Assembly: GCA_964552945.1 (NCBI GenBank)
Contig: CAZKIP010000006.1
Coordinates: 7,088-71,087, forward strand
Source of the DNA: CAZEAB01 sp964552945
GTDB taxonomy: Archaea > Nanobdellota > Nanobdellia > Woesearchaeales > GW2011-AR9
Direction: 5' to 3'
DNA: 64,000 nt
In this document: in pieces, positions 25,608 through 34,475 of the stretch
Layout: each line of letters begins with the position of its first letter
Numbering within the stretch: the first letter of the stretch is position 1
Made by a program: the position numbers and the translations under genes
Notes under the pieces: generated by a model
What the model was told of the DNA's origin: nothing
Seen by the model: only the letters and a program-made list of their open reading frames with translations
The model's database searches: none

Positions 25608-26672
25608 CTATACTAACTCGATTCCTAGCTCTTGACTTAAGGCGTGGGCTCTCTGCTCAGATTTCTTACTATCTACTTTTCCTAAAATCCAAGGAGAATT
25701 GACTCCAGTAATGATTGTCATTACAGTCATCTTACCTTTCATTTCATCTGAAACTCTAGCTCCCCAGATAACATTCGCATCTGTGTCAAGGCTTTCAGTT
25801 ACAAGTTCACCGATTCGGGAAACTTCATCTAAAGTCATGTCTGGTCCACCAGTTATATGGATTAAAGCACCGGTAGCTCCTTCATAGTTTATATCCAGTA
25901 ATGGATTACTTAAAGCACCTTTAACTGCTTCATCTACTCTGTTGTTAGTATCTGAACTTCCAACTCCGATAGCAGCAACTCCACCATTTGACATGATAGC
26001 TTTAACATCTGCATAGTCTAGGTTTACCAAACTTGGTACAGCAATAGTTTCAACAATTCCTTTAATCATTGTTGCAACTAATTCATTAGCTACAGCAAAA
26101 GCTTGTTGAATTGGTAAGTTTCCTGCAATTTGAACTAGTCTGTTGTTATCTATTACAATAACTGTGTCTGAAACTTGTCTTAATTGTTGTAAACCAAATT
26201 CAGCTTTGTCACATCTAGCTCTTTCAATATTAAAAGGCATGGTAACAGTTCCGATAACAATAGCTCCTGTGTCTTTAGCAACTTGTGCAACTACTGGAGC
26301 GGCACCTGTTCCTGTTCCTCCTCCCATTCCTGCACAAACAAAAACCATGTCTGAACTTTTTAATGATTCTTTGATTTGCATCAATGACTCTTGAGCTGCT
26401 TCTGCTCCCCTACTTGGGAAACCACCACAACCAAGTCCTTTGGTACAATCTTTACCAATCAAATACTTTTGATCAGCACCAGTAATATTAAGATGTTGAT
26501 GATCAGTATTAGTAGCAATAATTTCTGCTCCTTTAATTCCTTTCTTGTAAAGCCATCCAACCATATTGTTTCCTGCTCCACCTACGCCAACAACTTTAAT
26601 GTTAGCTTGCATTTCTGCTTCATATTCCCCTGTAGACATATTGTCTAAGGCCTTTTCTACGATAAAATCCAT
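25608..26672 (-). CDS. ftsZ: Cell division protein FtsZ
   Basis: Tubulin-like GTPase that forms the division ring. The G-box is GGGTGTGAAPVVAQ, with the NTD motif in NTDHQHL, T4-type features, and the T7/synergy loop NLDYADVKAIM with the catalytic Asp. The C-terminal end (ALSQELGIELV) is short, without an obvious long linker. Two archaeal FtsZ types exist, and this one cannot be assigned to FtsZ1 or FtsZ2 with certainty. A strong SD (TAAGGTGGTG on the minus strand) precedes the ATG at 26672, and a TATA box lies at 26707-26719. Confidence 0.96.
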   Translation of the reverse strand: MDFIVEKALDNMSTGEYEAEMQANIKVVGVGGAGNNMVGWLYKKGIKGAEIIATNTDHQHLNITGADQKYLIGKDCTKGLGCGGFPSRGAEAAQESLMQIKESLKSSDMVFVCAGMGGGTGTGAAPVVAQVAKDTGAIVIGTVTMPFNIERARCDKAEFGLQQLRQVSDTVIVIDNNRLVQIAGNLPIQQAFAVANELVATMIKGIVETIAVPSLVNLDYADVKAIMSNGGVAAIGVGSSDTNNRVDEAVKGALSNPLLDINYEGATGALIHITGGPDMTLDEVSRIGELVTESLDTDANVIWGARVSDEMKGKMTVMTIITGVNSPWILGKVDSKKSEQRAHALSQELGIELV

Positions 26673-26968
26673 TTTATTTACACCACCTTATTTTTTTTGT
26701 TTCACCCTTATTTAAAGAGAAAATAGCCACTTCAAAATATATATTGTAGTTCACAAACTATTATATACTTAACGTACTTTTATCTCTTCAGAACAAACCA
26801 ACCAGTATCCTAACCAGGTACTAACAATTAAACAATAAAATTGAATTTAAATTAAAACAATTTGAACAAACAAATTTGGCTACCACACCAAAACCAGTTT
26901 TTAGTATATGATATTTAGTATTTAAAGATTTCTATTCTCTAGAAAATAAGTTAAGATTGCATTTAACG
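26673..26968 (-). promoter_or_regulatory. ftsZ upstream region with SD and TATA box
   Basis: The SD (26681-26690) lies 8 nt before the ftsZ start, and a TATA box (CTCTTTAAATAAG on the minus strand, 26707-26719) follows. The remaining ~250 bp are AT-rich. A short near-palindrome (GTATCCTAACCAGGTAC) lies around 26816. I see no ORF or RNA. Confidence 0.5.
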
Positions 26969-27640
26969 TTATTTTTGATCCTTTTCAACAACTTTTTTTG
27001 CAGTATCTTTCGCCTTATCTACGACGCTAGAACCTGCTTTTTTCATTGCTTCAAATTTTCTTTTTAGAATTGTTGCAGTATCATCCATGTACTTTGCAGA
27101 GTCTCGCATTTTGTTTCTCCACTTATCAAAATAAACAACCGTTTCTAGAGGATACTTTGGAGGTTTTTTAGGAACTTCTTTAGGGTAACCTAAGGCAATA
27201 ATAGCTTGAGGTCTTACATTCTCAGGAATAGAACAAAGAGATTTAACTTCATCTTCGTCGAAAGCACCTACCCAACATGCTCCCAAACCTAAAGAATGAG
27301 CTTCTAAGAGCATATTTTGTATCGCCGCAGCACAATTCTGGACTGTATAAAGACGTTCTCCTCTAAGTCCATAATAACGTTCTGCCTTCTCATGCTCTCC
27401 TAGAACAACTATTAAAGTAGCTGCACTAGCTAATTCAAATTGTTGATGAGCAGATTCAGCCAATTTTAGCTTTAAACTTGGATCAACTATAACTATAAAT
27501 TTCCAATTCTGAAGATTTCCTGAACTAGGAGCATGCCTTCCTGCATCTATTACCTTAAAAATTAGTTCGTGAGAAACATACTTTGGTAAAAAGCTCTTGA
27601 TGGTTCTCCTTGATTTTATTAATTCGAGGATATCTGCCAT
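26969..27640 (-). CDS. Nitroreductase-family flavoprotein with basic helical tail
   Basis: A 223-residue protein of the FMN-dependent nitroreductase family: SRRTIKSFLPKYVSHE, then HAPSSGNLQNWKF (flavin-binding R-S-S-N segment), QNCAAAIQNMLLEAHSLGLGACWVG and the C-terminal IIALGYPKEVP. It may reduce quinones, nitro compounds or flavins with NAD(P)H. The last ~50 residues (from about 172) form a Lys-rich helical extension that is unusual in the family. I chose ATG 27640; the longer frame is hydrophobic and not homologous. It is divergent from the regulator at 27765. Confidence 0.82.
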   Translation of the reverse strand: MADILELIKSRRTIKSFLPKYVSHELIFKVIDAGRHAPSSGNLQNWKFIVIVDPSLKLKLAESAHQQFELASAATLIVVLGEHEKAERYYGLRGERLYTVQNCAAAIQNMLLEAHSLGLGACWVGAFDEDEVKSLCSIPENVRPQAIIALGYPKEVPKKPPKYPLETVVYFDKWRNKMRDSAKYMDDTATILKRKFEAMKKAGSSVVDKAKDTAKKVVEKDQK

Positions 27641-27662
27641 ATTTCCCAGAAGTATTTTTGAG

Positions 27663-27746
27663 TATTTATATTTACCTGTTTTCTTTTTTGAAATCTTCTT
27701 CCAAATTTGGAATCTCTTTTCACAAATAGAAAACAATATAAATTTA
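27663..27746. promoter_or_regulatory. Divergent promoter region
   Basis: A minus-strand TATA (27663-27674, TAAATATAAATA) serves the nitroreductase at 27640, and a plus-strand TATA (27734-27746, CAATATAAATTTA) serves the regulator at 27765. Both lie 20-35 nt from their starts. Confidence 0.5.
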
Positions 27747-27764
27747 AGCTTATTCTGGGAGGAG

Positions 27765-28286
27765 ATGGTCAAAAAAGAAATTCTTGCAGCATTGATAGAT
27801 AGCAAGAAAGCAGCCATCCTTAGAGTGCTTCTAAACTCCAAAGAAGAACTATATTTGAAAGAAGTGGCTGATAAAAGTAATGTTTCTCTCACTTCAACTT
27901 TTCGAATTTTACAAGAACTTTCCTCCCTTCAGATTATCAATAAGAGGGAGTGGAAAACTAGCAAGGTCTACAGTTGTCAGAAAAATGAAAAGGCAGATTT
28001 TCTAAAAGAATTGTTCATTGAAGAATTTGATGGATTGACTGAATTTGTTGGAATGGTTAAAGATTTGGCAGGATTGCAAAACGTAATTCTCCATGGAACC
28101 AGAAAGAAAGGAAAAGCCAACGTTCTCTTAATTGGAACAGACATCGATTTAGAACCGGTTGAGAAAGCCTGTAAGGTGTTAGGAGAGAAAGGATTTGAAT
28201 TAAGCTACCTTACCTTAGCCAAAGAACAATATCTACAAATGAGTAAAATGGGCCTTTATTCTGGTGAGAAAAAAGTTCTTAAATAA
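27765..28286 (+). CDS. Winged-helix transcriptional regulator with nucleotidyltransferase-like C-terminal domain
   Basis: A 173-residue protein. The N-terminal winged helix resembles ArsR/MarR-type archaeal regulators: ILRVLLNSKEELYLKEVADK, recognition helix SNVSLTSTFRILQELSS, wing IINKREWKTSKVYS. The C-terminal half (NVILHGTRKKGKANVLLIG) resembles a degenerate MNT/KNT nucleotidyltransferase fold without the catalytic GS..DxD motif. GGGAGGAG precedes the ATG at 27765, and in-frame upstream codons are not used because a TATA box sits just before it. It overlaps the convergent small gene at 28279 by 8 nt. It may regulate the divergent nitroreductase. Confidence 0.7.
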   Translation: MVKKEILAALIDSKKAAILRVLLNSKEELYLKEVADKSNVSLTSTFRILQELSSLQIINKREWKTSKVYSCQKNEKADFLKELFIEEFDGLTEFVGMVKDLAGLQNVILHGTRKKGKANVLLIGTDIDLEPVEKACKVLGEKGFELSYLTLAKEQYLQMSKMGLYSGEKKVLK

Positions 28287-28455
28287 TGTATAGGACAACT
28301 CCTGTCAAAACAAGGATAATTCCTAGGCCAATCGCAATGTAAGAAATCTGTTCTCCAATACTGAGATTCTTGAAATTAGCTAACTTTCCACCAATGAAAG
28401 CAATGAATCTATTTATTTTTTCATTAAAAGCATTTAATTGATCTTGCAAACCCAT
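28279..28455 (-). CDS. Small 58-residue membrane protein
   Basis: The minus strand from ATG 28455 encodes 58 residues: an amphipathic N-terminal half (MGLQDQLNAFNEKINRFIAF) and one hydrophobic helix at the end (ISYIAIGLGIILVLTGVVLY). The gene has a TATA-like sequence just upstream (28477-28489), although this overlaps the S6e stop region, and ends 8 nt inside the convergent regulator gene. A tail-anchored or small single-pass protein is likely. No homology can be named. Confidence 0.6.
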   Translation of the reverse strand: MGLQDQLNAFNEKINRFIAFIGGKLANFKNLSIGEQISYIAIGLGIILVLTGVVLYII

Positions 28456-28490
28456 AGAAAAAAGAAAATAAAGTAAGTATAAAAAGGTTC

Positions 28491-28928
28491 TTATTCAGTG
28501 GCTGGTGTTTCGGCTGCAGGTTCTGCTGCTGGTTCAGCTAGAGGCTTAGAACCTTCCTTAAGAACTTTAAGATTAACTTGGTGAATAATTTTGGTAATCA
28601 TCTCTCCACAAACTGTTCTTCTCTTAATAATTCCTTTTTGGTTCTTAATATTCTTTTTCTTACCCATTACCCTCTTTTTACCAGAAAAGCCTACTCCTTT
28701 CCCAATTAAAACCATTTTTCTAGGTTCCTGGATACCTTTCCTCATTGGAAATCCGCACTTATCTGAACCACCTGTTATTAAGAATTCATAACCATCAAAG
28801 CCAATTACATTACCTGAAATTTTTTCTCCAATTCTTCTTTTCAAAAGATTGTCTGCTTCAGGACTTTTAATTTCCTTTTGATGAGATTTGCCGTCTTTGG
28901 CACCAATTACTGTTTTAAAATTTACCAT
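28491..28928 (-). CDS. rps6e: 30S ribosomal protein S6e
   Basis: A 145-residue small-subunit protein of the eS6 family: VIGAKDGKSHQKEIKSPEAD, ISGNVIGFDGYEFLITGGSD, KCGFPMRKG and the basic GKKRVMGKKK segment. The last ~20 residues are an Ala/Glu/Pro-rich extension (AEPAAEPAAETPATE) without family conservation. I chose ATG 28928 because the homology starts there (MVNFKTVIGAKDG) and a GGGGGG stretch lies before it. It stands alone between small genes. Confidence 0.93.
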   Translation of the reverse strand: MVNFKTVIGAKDGKSHQKEIKSPEADNLLKRRIGEKISGNVIGFDGYEFLITGGSDKCGFPMRKGIQEPRKMVLIGKGVGFSGKKRVMGKKKNIKNQKGIIKRRTVCGEMITKIIHQVNLKVLKEGSKPLAEPAAEPAAETPATE

Positions 28929-29028
28929 TTGTTTTTCCCCCCGAGCCCAAAAGATTGTCAAGAATCTACGCTTTTTAGCTGACTCAGCTTAATTTAGCTC
29001 TATTTTGAAGCTTTGTTTATAAAAGTTG

Positions 29029-29217
29029 CTATTCAGAAGGCTGTAATAACTCATTTAATCTTTTTTTCAAATTTTCTTGATCCACCTGTAATTGCTGCAA
29101 GTGTTTTTTACGATACTCATTTATCTGGTTACGACTATTATCCCACTCAAGAGGCCTTATTTTTCTTTCTAGCGTAAACAATTTTCCCTGTATTTCTGCT
29201 ATCTCTTGTTTGGACAT
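29029..29217 (-). CDS. Small coiled-coil protein, function unknown
   Basis: A 62-residue, all-helical protein with heptads (MSKQEIAEIQGKLFTLERKI, and QENLKKRLNELLQPSE). A TATA box (29236-29249) about 20-30 nt before the ATG suggests a leaderless transcript, and the gene is divergent from the OB-fold gene at 29289. The short size and coiled-coil look recall prefoldin-like helpers, but no family can be named. Confidence 0.5.
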   Translation of the reverse strand: MSKQEIAEIQGKLFTLERKIRPLEWDNSRNQINEYRKKHLQQLQVDQENLKKRLNELLQPSE

Positions 29218-29235
29218 AAAATATTAAGGGCCTAG

Positions 29236-29270
29236 AATATATATAAATGTAACGGAAAGAATATATACAC
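29236..29270. promoter_or_regulatory. Divergent leaderless promoter pair
   Basis: TATA sequences AATATATATAAATG (for 29217, minus) and GAATATATACAC (for 29289, plus) sit back to back, each about 19-32 nt from its start codon. Confidence 0.55.
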
Positions 29271-29288
29271 TTTTGTAAAATAAGTAAT

Positions 29289-29636
29289 ATGCAGGAAAAA
29301 GACATTTACAAAATTTCCCTCATTTTGGTAATTATAGGGTTAATCTTCCTTTTTTTCTATTCCGGAGAGCTTTCTACAAATGTTGTAGATAATATTGATA
29401 ACCTTCCCGAAGCCGAGAAAGTAACAATTCAAGGGAAAATTTCTCAAATAAGTGTCCACGATAAAGTTACTTTTCTGAAAATAACTGGTGAAAAAATCAT
29501 TACTACAGACGTCATATTGTTCTCTGAAGAAGAGGTTTTTTTAGAAGAAGGAAATTTTGTTCAAATATCCGGCATTATTGAAGATTATCAAGGTAAGAAG
29601 GAAGTTATTGCCTCCGATATTATAATAAAAGGATAA
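29289..29636 (+). CDS. Membrane-anchored OB-fold protein
   Basis: A 115-residue protein. The N-terminal TM (residues ~8-24, ISLILVIIGLIFLFFY) is followed by an OB-fold-like beta domain (VTIQGKISQISVHDKVTFLK, FVQISGIIEDYQGKKEVIAS), similar to tRNA_anti/OB nucleic-acid-binding folds. With the Lys at the N-terminus inside, the OB domain would lie outside, where nucleic-acid binding is unexpected, so topology or role is uncertain. nnrE follows 30 nt downstream. Confidence 0.65.
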   Translation: MQEKDIYKISLILVIIGLIFLFFYSGELSTNVVDNIDNLPEAEKVTIQGKISQISVHDKVTFLKITGEKIITTDVILFSEEEVFLEEGNFVQISGIIEDYQGKKEVIASDIIIKG

Positions 29637-29666
29637 TAATATAAACAATTTGAGATTTGTGAGAAT

Positions 29667-30323
29667 ATGTATGAAGTAAGTAAAAAAGAAATGATTGAAA
29701 TTGATAAGTTGATGGTTGATTTAGGCGTCAATGTGACAATGATGATGGAACACGCTGGTTTTCAAGTGGCTAAAATGGTTACTGAGCAAAAGATCTTAGT
29801 ATTATGTGGCCATGGCAACAACGGAGGAGATGGTTTATGTGCCGCTCGACATTTAATCAACTGGGGCAGAGAAGTAGACATTTTATTGGTTGATGATAAA
29901 AAGAAATTTTCTGGCAGTCCTTTGGAACAATTAGAAATTCTTGAAAAGATGGGCGCAAGTTTTAAAGCAGGAAATTTTGAAGAATACGATTTGATAATCG
30001 ATGCCTTACTTGGTTATAATATCAAAGGTAATCCTCGCGGAAAATTTGCTGAATTGATTAAAAAAGCCAATTCGGTAGATGTTAAGAAACTATCTATAGA
30101 CCTTCCTTCTGGGTATGATATGGAAACTGGAGGTGTTTTCACTCCTTGTATTAAAGCTGATGCTACCTTATCTTTGACCTTACCAAAGAAAGGTTTGGGA
30201 GAGAGTGAGTTTACAGGAGATTTGTTTGTTGCTTACATGTCGGTTCCTTTCTCTATTTTTGAAAAGATGGAACTTGAAGTAGAAAGAAAATTTGTTTCTG
30301 GAGAAATTATTGGGCCTCTTTAA
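29667..30323 (+). CDS. nnrE: NAD(P)H-hydrate epimerase (YjeF N-terminal domain)
   Basis: A 218-residue enzyme that epimerises R/S hydrated NAD(P)H so that it can be repaired. The signatures are the CGHGNNGGDGLCAARHL loop, DALLGYNIKGNPRG and the catalytic SIDLPSGYD. The dehydratase (NnrD) domain is not fused, as it often is in archaea, and is not nearby. Its last four bases overlap the end of the convergent surface-protein operon (379-aa gene). Confidence 0.9.
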   Translation: MYEVSKKEMIEIDKLMVDLGVNVTMMMEHAGFQVAKMVTEQKILVLCGHGNNGGDGLCAARHLINWGREVDILLVDDKKKFSGSPLEQLEILEKMGASFKAGNFEEYDLIIDALLGYNIKGNPRGKFAELIKKANSVDVKKLSIDLPSGYDMETGGVFTPCIKADATLSLTLPKKGLGESEFTGDLFVAYMSVPFSIFEKMELEVERKFVSGEIIGPL

Positions 30324-31459
30324 GTGTAAGTTTTCTTAAAAGGCTGTTTTAGGTTTATTGTCCAAACGTTAGGGTTAGCATCGTCATAAATAACAATTGA
30401 TTTTGACTTTACTTTGGTTGGGTCATTATAATTAACTTCTGAAGAATATGTTTCATCTTTATTCATTTTTGAGATTGTTTCCCAATTGAAGCTAAGGATG
30501 ACACCGTTGGCGTCTTTAAGAGTTGTAAATACTTTGAAAGGAGTTGAAATGGCTTTGTTTGCTTTTATGTTTGTTTTACCTTTGGTGTTTTCGGTTACTG
30601 TTAGGGTGTCTGTAGTTGGAATAATTTTTGTGCAAACTCCGTTTGAACAAGATTGTCCAGTAGAACATTTGTTTTGATAAGTTCCACAATTGTTAACATC
30701 TTTACAAATAGTTGGTCCGTCTACGATTTTGTCACAATTGTTATCGATGTTATCGCAGATTTCTGTAGCTCCTGGGTTGATGGATTTTCCTGTAGTAGGG
30801 TCATCGTTACAATCACCAGCATTTTTTCCGGTTGGAAGATTGGAAGTTTCTACACAATAGTTATCATTGTCTGCGTCTGTGCATTTTGGTACAGCATCTG
30901 CAGGATTTATAGTTATTGTTGCTGGATTAGATTTTAAAGAAACAAGAACTTCTTGATAATAATCATCATAAGTAACTATTTTTGATTTAGGATTTGTAAG
31001 TTCTAAATCTAATTTAACAGACTTTGCAGCAGTCAAAGTCCCAACCGCCTTTCCTTCAAAACTAGCCAAGTTACTTTTTTTATCCAATTTTTTAATATAA
31101 TCTTTAGAACTTCCAAGAATATGCCACCCATAAAAGATTGCACCATTCTGATGACTTCCACTACGAGTATTAGTTTTAAGAGGGGAATAAAATGGGTTAG
31201 TAATAGAAAGCGCAACATTATCACTAAAATCTATATGCTGGTTATCATCACTTTTAACATATAAATCTGTATCAAAAAATGAAATTGTCTTCCCTACCTC
31301 TGGCGACATAGTGAGGGTAACTTTTATTTTCTCACCAATTTTGTAAGAAGGTTTATCAGTAGTAATATCAATTGTAACGTCTTCAGCTAGAGCAAAAGCT
31401 GCTGAAACAATAAAAGTTAAAAAAATAAAAGTACAAATTCTTCCTAAGTTGTTTCTCAT
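30320..31459 (-). CDS. Secreted cohesin-like/MopE-like protein (last gene of the surface operon)
   Basis: A 379-residue exported protein. It has a signal peptide (TFIVSAAFALAEDVT) and a cohesin-like beta domain (about 27-185) closely similar to that of the 509-aa protein (DKPSYKIGEKIKVTL; GWHILGSSKD). Then comes a MopE-like metal module (CTDADNDNYC, then DCNDDPTTGKSINPGATEIC and CDNIDNNCDKIVDG) and a short Cys stretch. The C-terminal domain (about 290-379) is homologous to the end of the 972-aa protein (TPFKVFTTLKDANGV; SIVIYDDANP). It overlaps the 476-aa gene by 4 nt. It probably binds calcium or copper at the surface. Confidence 0.75.
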   Translation of the reverse strand: MRNNLGRICTFIFLTFIVSAAFALAEDVTIDITTDKPSYKIGEKIKVTLTMSPEVGKTISFFDTDLYVKSDDNQHIDFSDNVALSITNPFYSPLKTNTRSGSHQNGAIFYGWHILGSSKDYIKKLDKKSNLASFEGKAVGTLTAAKSVKLDLELTNPKSKIVTYDDYYQEVLVSLKSNPATITINPADAVPKCTDADNDNYCVETSNLPTGKNAGDCNDDPTTGKSINPGATEICDNIDNNCDKIVDGPTICKDVNNCGTYQNKCSTGQSCSNGVCTKIIPTTDTLTVTENTKGKTNIKANKAISTPFKVFTTLKDANGVILSFNWETISKMNKDETYSSEVNYNDPTKVKSKSIVIYDDANPNVWTINLKQPFKKTYT

Positions 31460-32886
31460 TTACAATTTACTTTTTTGACACCGTCGCTTTCAAATAGTTG
31501 GCTATTTGCTACTTTAAAAGTGGTAATCTTTTCGTTGTTGTTATAACTCTGTTCGTAGACTTTATCGGATCTTATCTTGTAATAAATGCCATTATCACAA
31601 ACAAAGATTTCTTTTCCTTTAAACAAAACGTTCATTGGAACCTGACCTGTTCCACCTATTGACGTGTCTCCTCTAACATCCTTAAAGTATCCAACCATAT
31701 CAATATCTAAAACATTTATAACTTGAGTAACGAAAGTACCTTCCACTGGCTTATAATCATAGTGTGCATTACTGGTTAATATGTTATCTTGGTCATCTTT
31801 GTTAACTAATAAACCAGGAGGAATCTTTTTACCACTTGCACCCAAATTACAAGTTATCCCCTCATTTATTTTACCATCACAATCATTGTCATAAAGATCA
31901 CATTTGGTTTCAGTGTTTGCTTCATATAAACCATTTTTTCCACCTTGTTGGACACCATTAAATTTGATATTAGGATCATCCACTAAAAAAGAATCCTTCC
32001 AACCACTTTGACCTTTTACAGTTGGTTTACATACCTTCTTACCATAACAAACCCCTTGCAATTCTGAATTTGGTGCACCTGATAAACCTTCATCAGCCTC
32101 CCCATTACAATTGTTATCAACCAAATCACACTCTTCTTTTTTTCCAGGAGTTCTAAGTTTACCAAACTTGTTTGGATCATCTTCACAATCAAAATTGGAC
32201 GTTCCAGCCTTATTTCCTTCCTTACTACACGCTCTCAAATCTGTGCCTTGTTTACCATAACCATCTTCGTCTGCATCAGTGCACTCGTCAGCAACCGTTA
32301 TTTCAGTTGTTGCAGTAAAAGGACCATAACTTACTGCTGTAGATTCAACCAATTGAATATTTTTAAGAATTATCTTTTGAGCACTATCAACCGCACCAGA
32401 TTTCAATTTAAAACTAAGAGTGATTATATCCAACTCTCCTTTAACGACTTTTCCTGTATCCCACACTGACCACAATGGATCACTCGCAGCAGGCTTTGAA
32501 ATTACTTTTAAAATAGACTTTGCAGATGAACCAGTTACATCAAAAGAAGGGTTTTCAAGATTAAATTTAATCTGCTTAATTGGTTTATCTCCTGTTTTTA
32601 TTCTTAAAGTTAAATCAAAAGTGTCTCCAATAGCCGCGTTACCTTTTGATATACTAAGTTTTATACCTTGGTCACCTATATTAAACTTTCCTGCTTCAGA
32701 AGAATGAAAAGCTTGCCCTGCTAAGGTTTCTCCTCTTGGGAAAAATAGAATCAAAGAACCTACTATGAGTACAAAAACAACAGTAATTATGATCATTGTT
32801 ATGTGACGTTTACTCTTAGCTTTTGGAACGCTTTTTTGAACTTTAACTTTTTTATTTCTTTTCTTTGCCATCTTTTTCTCCCTCAT
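31456..32886 (-). CDS. Surface protein, TM-GQA anchor, cohesin-like and MopE-like modules
   Basis: A 476-residue protein. It has a basic cytoplasmic N-terminus (KKRNKKVKVQKSVPKAKSKR) and a TM at ~29-48, then the GETLAGQAFH motif. A cohesin-like domain follows (about 70-195, ISKGNAAIGDTFDLTLRIK), then two MopE-like modules with CTDADEDGYG, DCEDDPNKFG, CDLVDNNCNGEADEG and CDLYDNDCDGKINEG. The C-terminal domain (about 355-476) includes FVCDNGIYYKIRSDKVYEQS and closely matches the end of the 527-aa protein. It lies 7 nt after the 509-aa gene. MopE modules bind copper in methanotrophs, whereas here the Asp-rich loops also fit calcium. Confidence 0.75.
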   Translation of the reverse strand: MREKKMAKKRNKKVKVQKSVPKAKSKRHITMIIITVVFVLIVGSLILFFPRGETLAGQAFHSSEAGKFNIGDQGIKLSISKGNAAIGDTFDLTLRIKTGDKPIKQIKFNLENPSFDVTGSSAKSILKVISKPAASDPLWSVWDTGKVVKGELDIITLSFKLKSGAVDSAQKIILKNIQLVESTAVSYGPFTATTEITVADECTDADEDGYGKQGTDLRACSKEGNKAGTSNFDCEDDPNKFGKLRTPGKKEECDLVDNNCNGEADEGLSGAPNSELQGVCYGKKVCKPTVKGQSGWKDSFLVDDPNIKFNGVQQGGKNGLYEANTETKCDLYDNDCDGKINEGITCNLGASGKKIPPGLLVNKDDQDNILTSNAHYDYKPVEGTFVTQVINVLDIDMVGYFKDVRGDTSIGGTGQVPMNVLFKGKEIFVCDNGIYYKIRSDKVYEQSYNNNEKITTFKVANSQLFESDGVKKVNCK

Positions 32887-32893
32887 TTTTAAA

Positions 32894-34423
32894 TTATCTT
32901 AAATCAAACGCCTCAATAAACCCAATTATATCATTACTATTAAAATCTCCTTTAAGATCAAAATCAACAGGCTGAGGTTTGTTTTTTGGATCATAATTAT
33001 CTCTATCATCAAAATATTCAATAAACCATATAATGTCTACTGAATTAACAAAATTATCTAAGTTAATATCTCCTTTTAAACAACCAATAAATGCTCCACT
33101 CTTAAAAACATTTTTTGATTTCACTTCTTTAATACATTTTTGATTTTCCTTGGAATCTATAATCCCATCCTTATCTGAATCCACAACTGCCTTACAAACT
33201 TTTGGGTCTTGCGAAACATCACACTCTCCAGAAACACACATACTATCTTTCGTACATCCTTTAGAATCATCAGGCAACTTAACTTTACATTGATTATTAT
33301 TAACATCACAATAATTTCCTTCATCACATTCATCATCTTTTGTACATCCACTACTAGGACTACCATCGGAACATTTCTTACTTCCAGCAATATCTAAACA
33401 TTTTGAACCAGTTTTACATTGAGATTTATCAGTACAAGTATCATCGTTATTACCACCACATTTGTTTGAAACACAGATATTGGTTCCACAATCAGCAGGT
33501 TCAGCACAGGAATCTCCAGAACCACCACCACAGGTTTTATCTGCTTTACAAATTAGATTGGTACAATCGTTATTATCAGAACAGGATTCTCCTTTGGTAC
33601 CAGTAGTACATTTGTTAGCAACACAAATATTTGAAGTACATTGGTCTTTGGAATCACAGCCATCCCCTTGAGAGCCATCTTTACAAATAAACCCAAAGCA
33701 ATAGTTTCCAGATTTACAATCTCCATTATCTAAACAAGCACTACCATCTGCACCATCTTTACATTGGTTGTTAACACAGAAGCCACCATTACAAGCAGAA
33801 TCGTCAGAACAAGGAAGAGACTTAACAACTTTAAAATTAGCTTTTTTAGTAGTAATGGATTTCAATGAAAAAGGGACATCATATTCATTATAATCTACTA
33901 CTCCGCCTTTTGCATTATAATTAACATCTAAAATTAAAGCCTTCTCATTTTCTCCGGAAACTAATCCTGACAAAACTTTTCCTTTGAATTTAGCTAGAAC
34001 TTGCTTATCTTTCAAAGTCATTTCTTTTTGAGAGGAACCAACTAATCCCCAACCATATTTTACTGAGGCGGCCTGATAACTTCCACTTGCAGCAGAAGTC
34101 AAAGAAGGTGCAGGGTCTAAAAATTTATTTGCTAAACCTTTTGCACCATAAATCCAGTTATTTGAATCCTGATAAGAACTTTGAGGAACATTAAAATTAA
34201 CAAACTTTCCTGCACCATTAGAAAAAATTTTCATATCAGCATCAAAAAATGTAGGTGGAACATTTGAATCTGTTGGTAAAAGGTTTATGGTTACTTCAAT
34301 ATCTTCTCCAGGGATATAACTTGGTTTATCCGTTAAAACTTCTATCGTAACACTACCCTCAGCAAGAGCTAAAGGCACAACTAGAAAAATCAACAATAAA
34401 ACAACCCACCTTTCCAATTTCAT
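32894..34423 (-). CDS. Secreted protein with cohesin-like domain, Cys repeats and dockerin-like end
   Basis: A 509-residue exported protein with signal peptide (LLIFLVVPLALAEGSV). A cohesin-like domain (about 24-200) is homologous to that of the 379-aa protein. Next come about eight short Cys repeats (C-x-x-x-x-x-C-x-x-x-x-C, about 205-415). The end is dockerin-like: GDINLDNFVNSVDIIWFIEY then GDFNSNDIIGFIEAFD, two EF-hand-type calcium loops separated by ~27 residues. So one protein carries both a cohesin-like and a dockerin-like part. It follows the 527-aa gene. Confidence 0.75.
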   Translation of the reverse strand: MKLERWVVLLLIFLVVPLALAEGSVTIEVLTDKPSYIPGEDIEVTINLLPTDSNVPPTFFDADMKIFSNGAGKFVNFNVPQSSYQDSNNWIYGAKGLANKFLDPAPSLTSAASGSYQAASVKYGWGLVGSSQKEMTLKDKQVLAKFKGKVLSGLVSGENEKALILDVNYNAKGGVVDYNEYDVPFSLKSITTKKANFKVVKSLPCSDDSACNGGFCVNNQCKDGADGSACLDNGDCKSGNYCFGFICKDGSQGDGCDSKDQCTSNICVANKCTTGTKGESCSDNNDCTNLICKADKTCGGGSGDSCAEPADCGTNICVSNKCGGNNDDTCTDKSQCKTGSKCLDIAGSKKCSDGSPSSGCTKDDECDEGNYCDVNNNQCKVKLPDDSKGCTKDSMCVSGECDVSQDPKVCKAVVDSDKDGIIDSKENQKCIKEVKSKNVFKSGAFIGCLKGDINLDNFVNSVDIIWFIEYFDDRDNYDPKNKPQPVDFDLKGDFNSNDIIGFIEAFDLR

Positions 34424-34475
34424 TTTCCTCTTTTCTTATTATTTAGCAAATATTTGGCATTTATAAAATTATCCT

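Noticed and set aside
27641..27892. N-terminal 84-residue extension of the nitroreductase
   Set aside because: It is hydrophobic and basic with no family similarity, and it would overlap the promoter of the divergent regulator.
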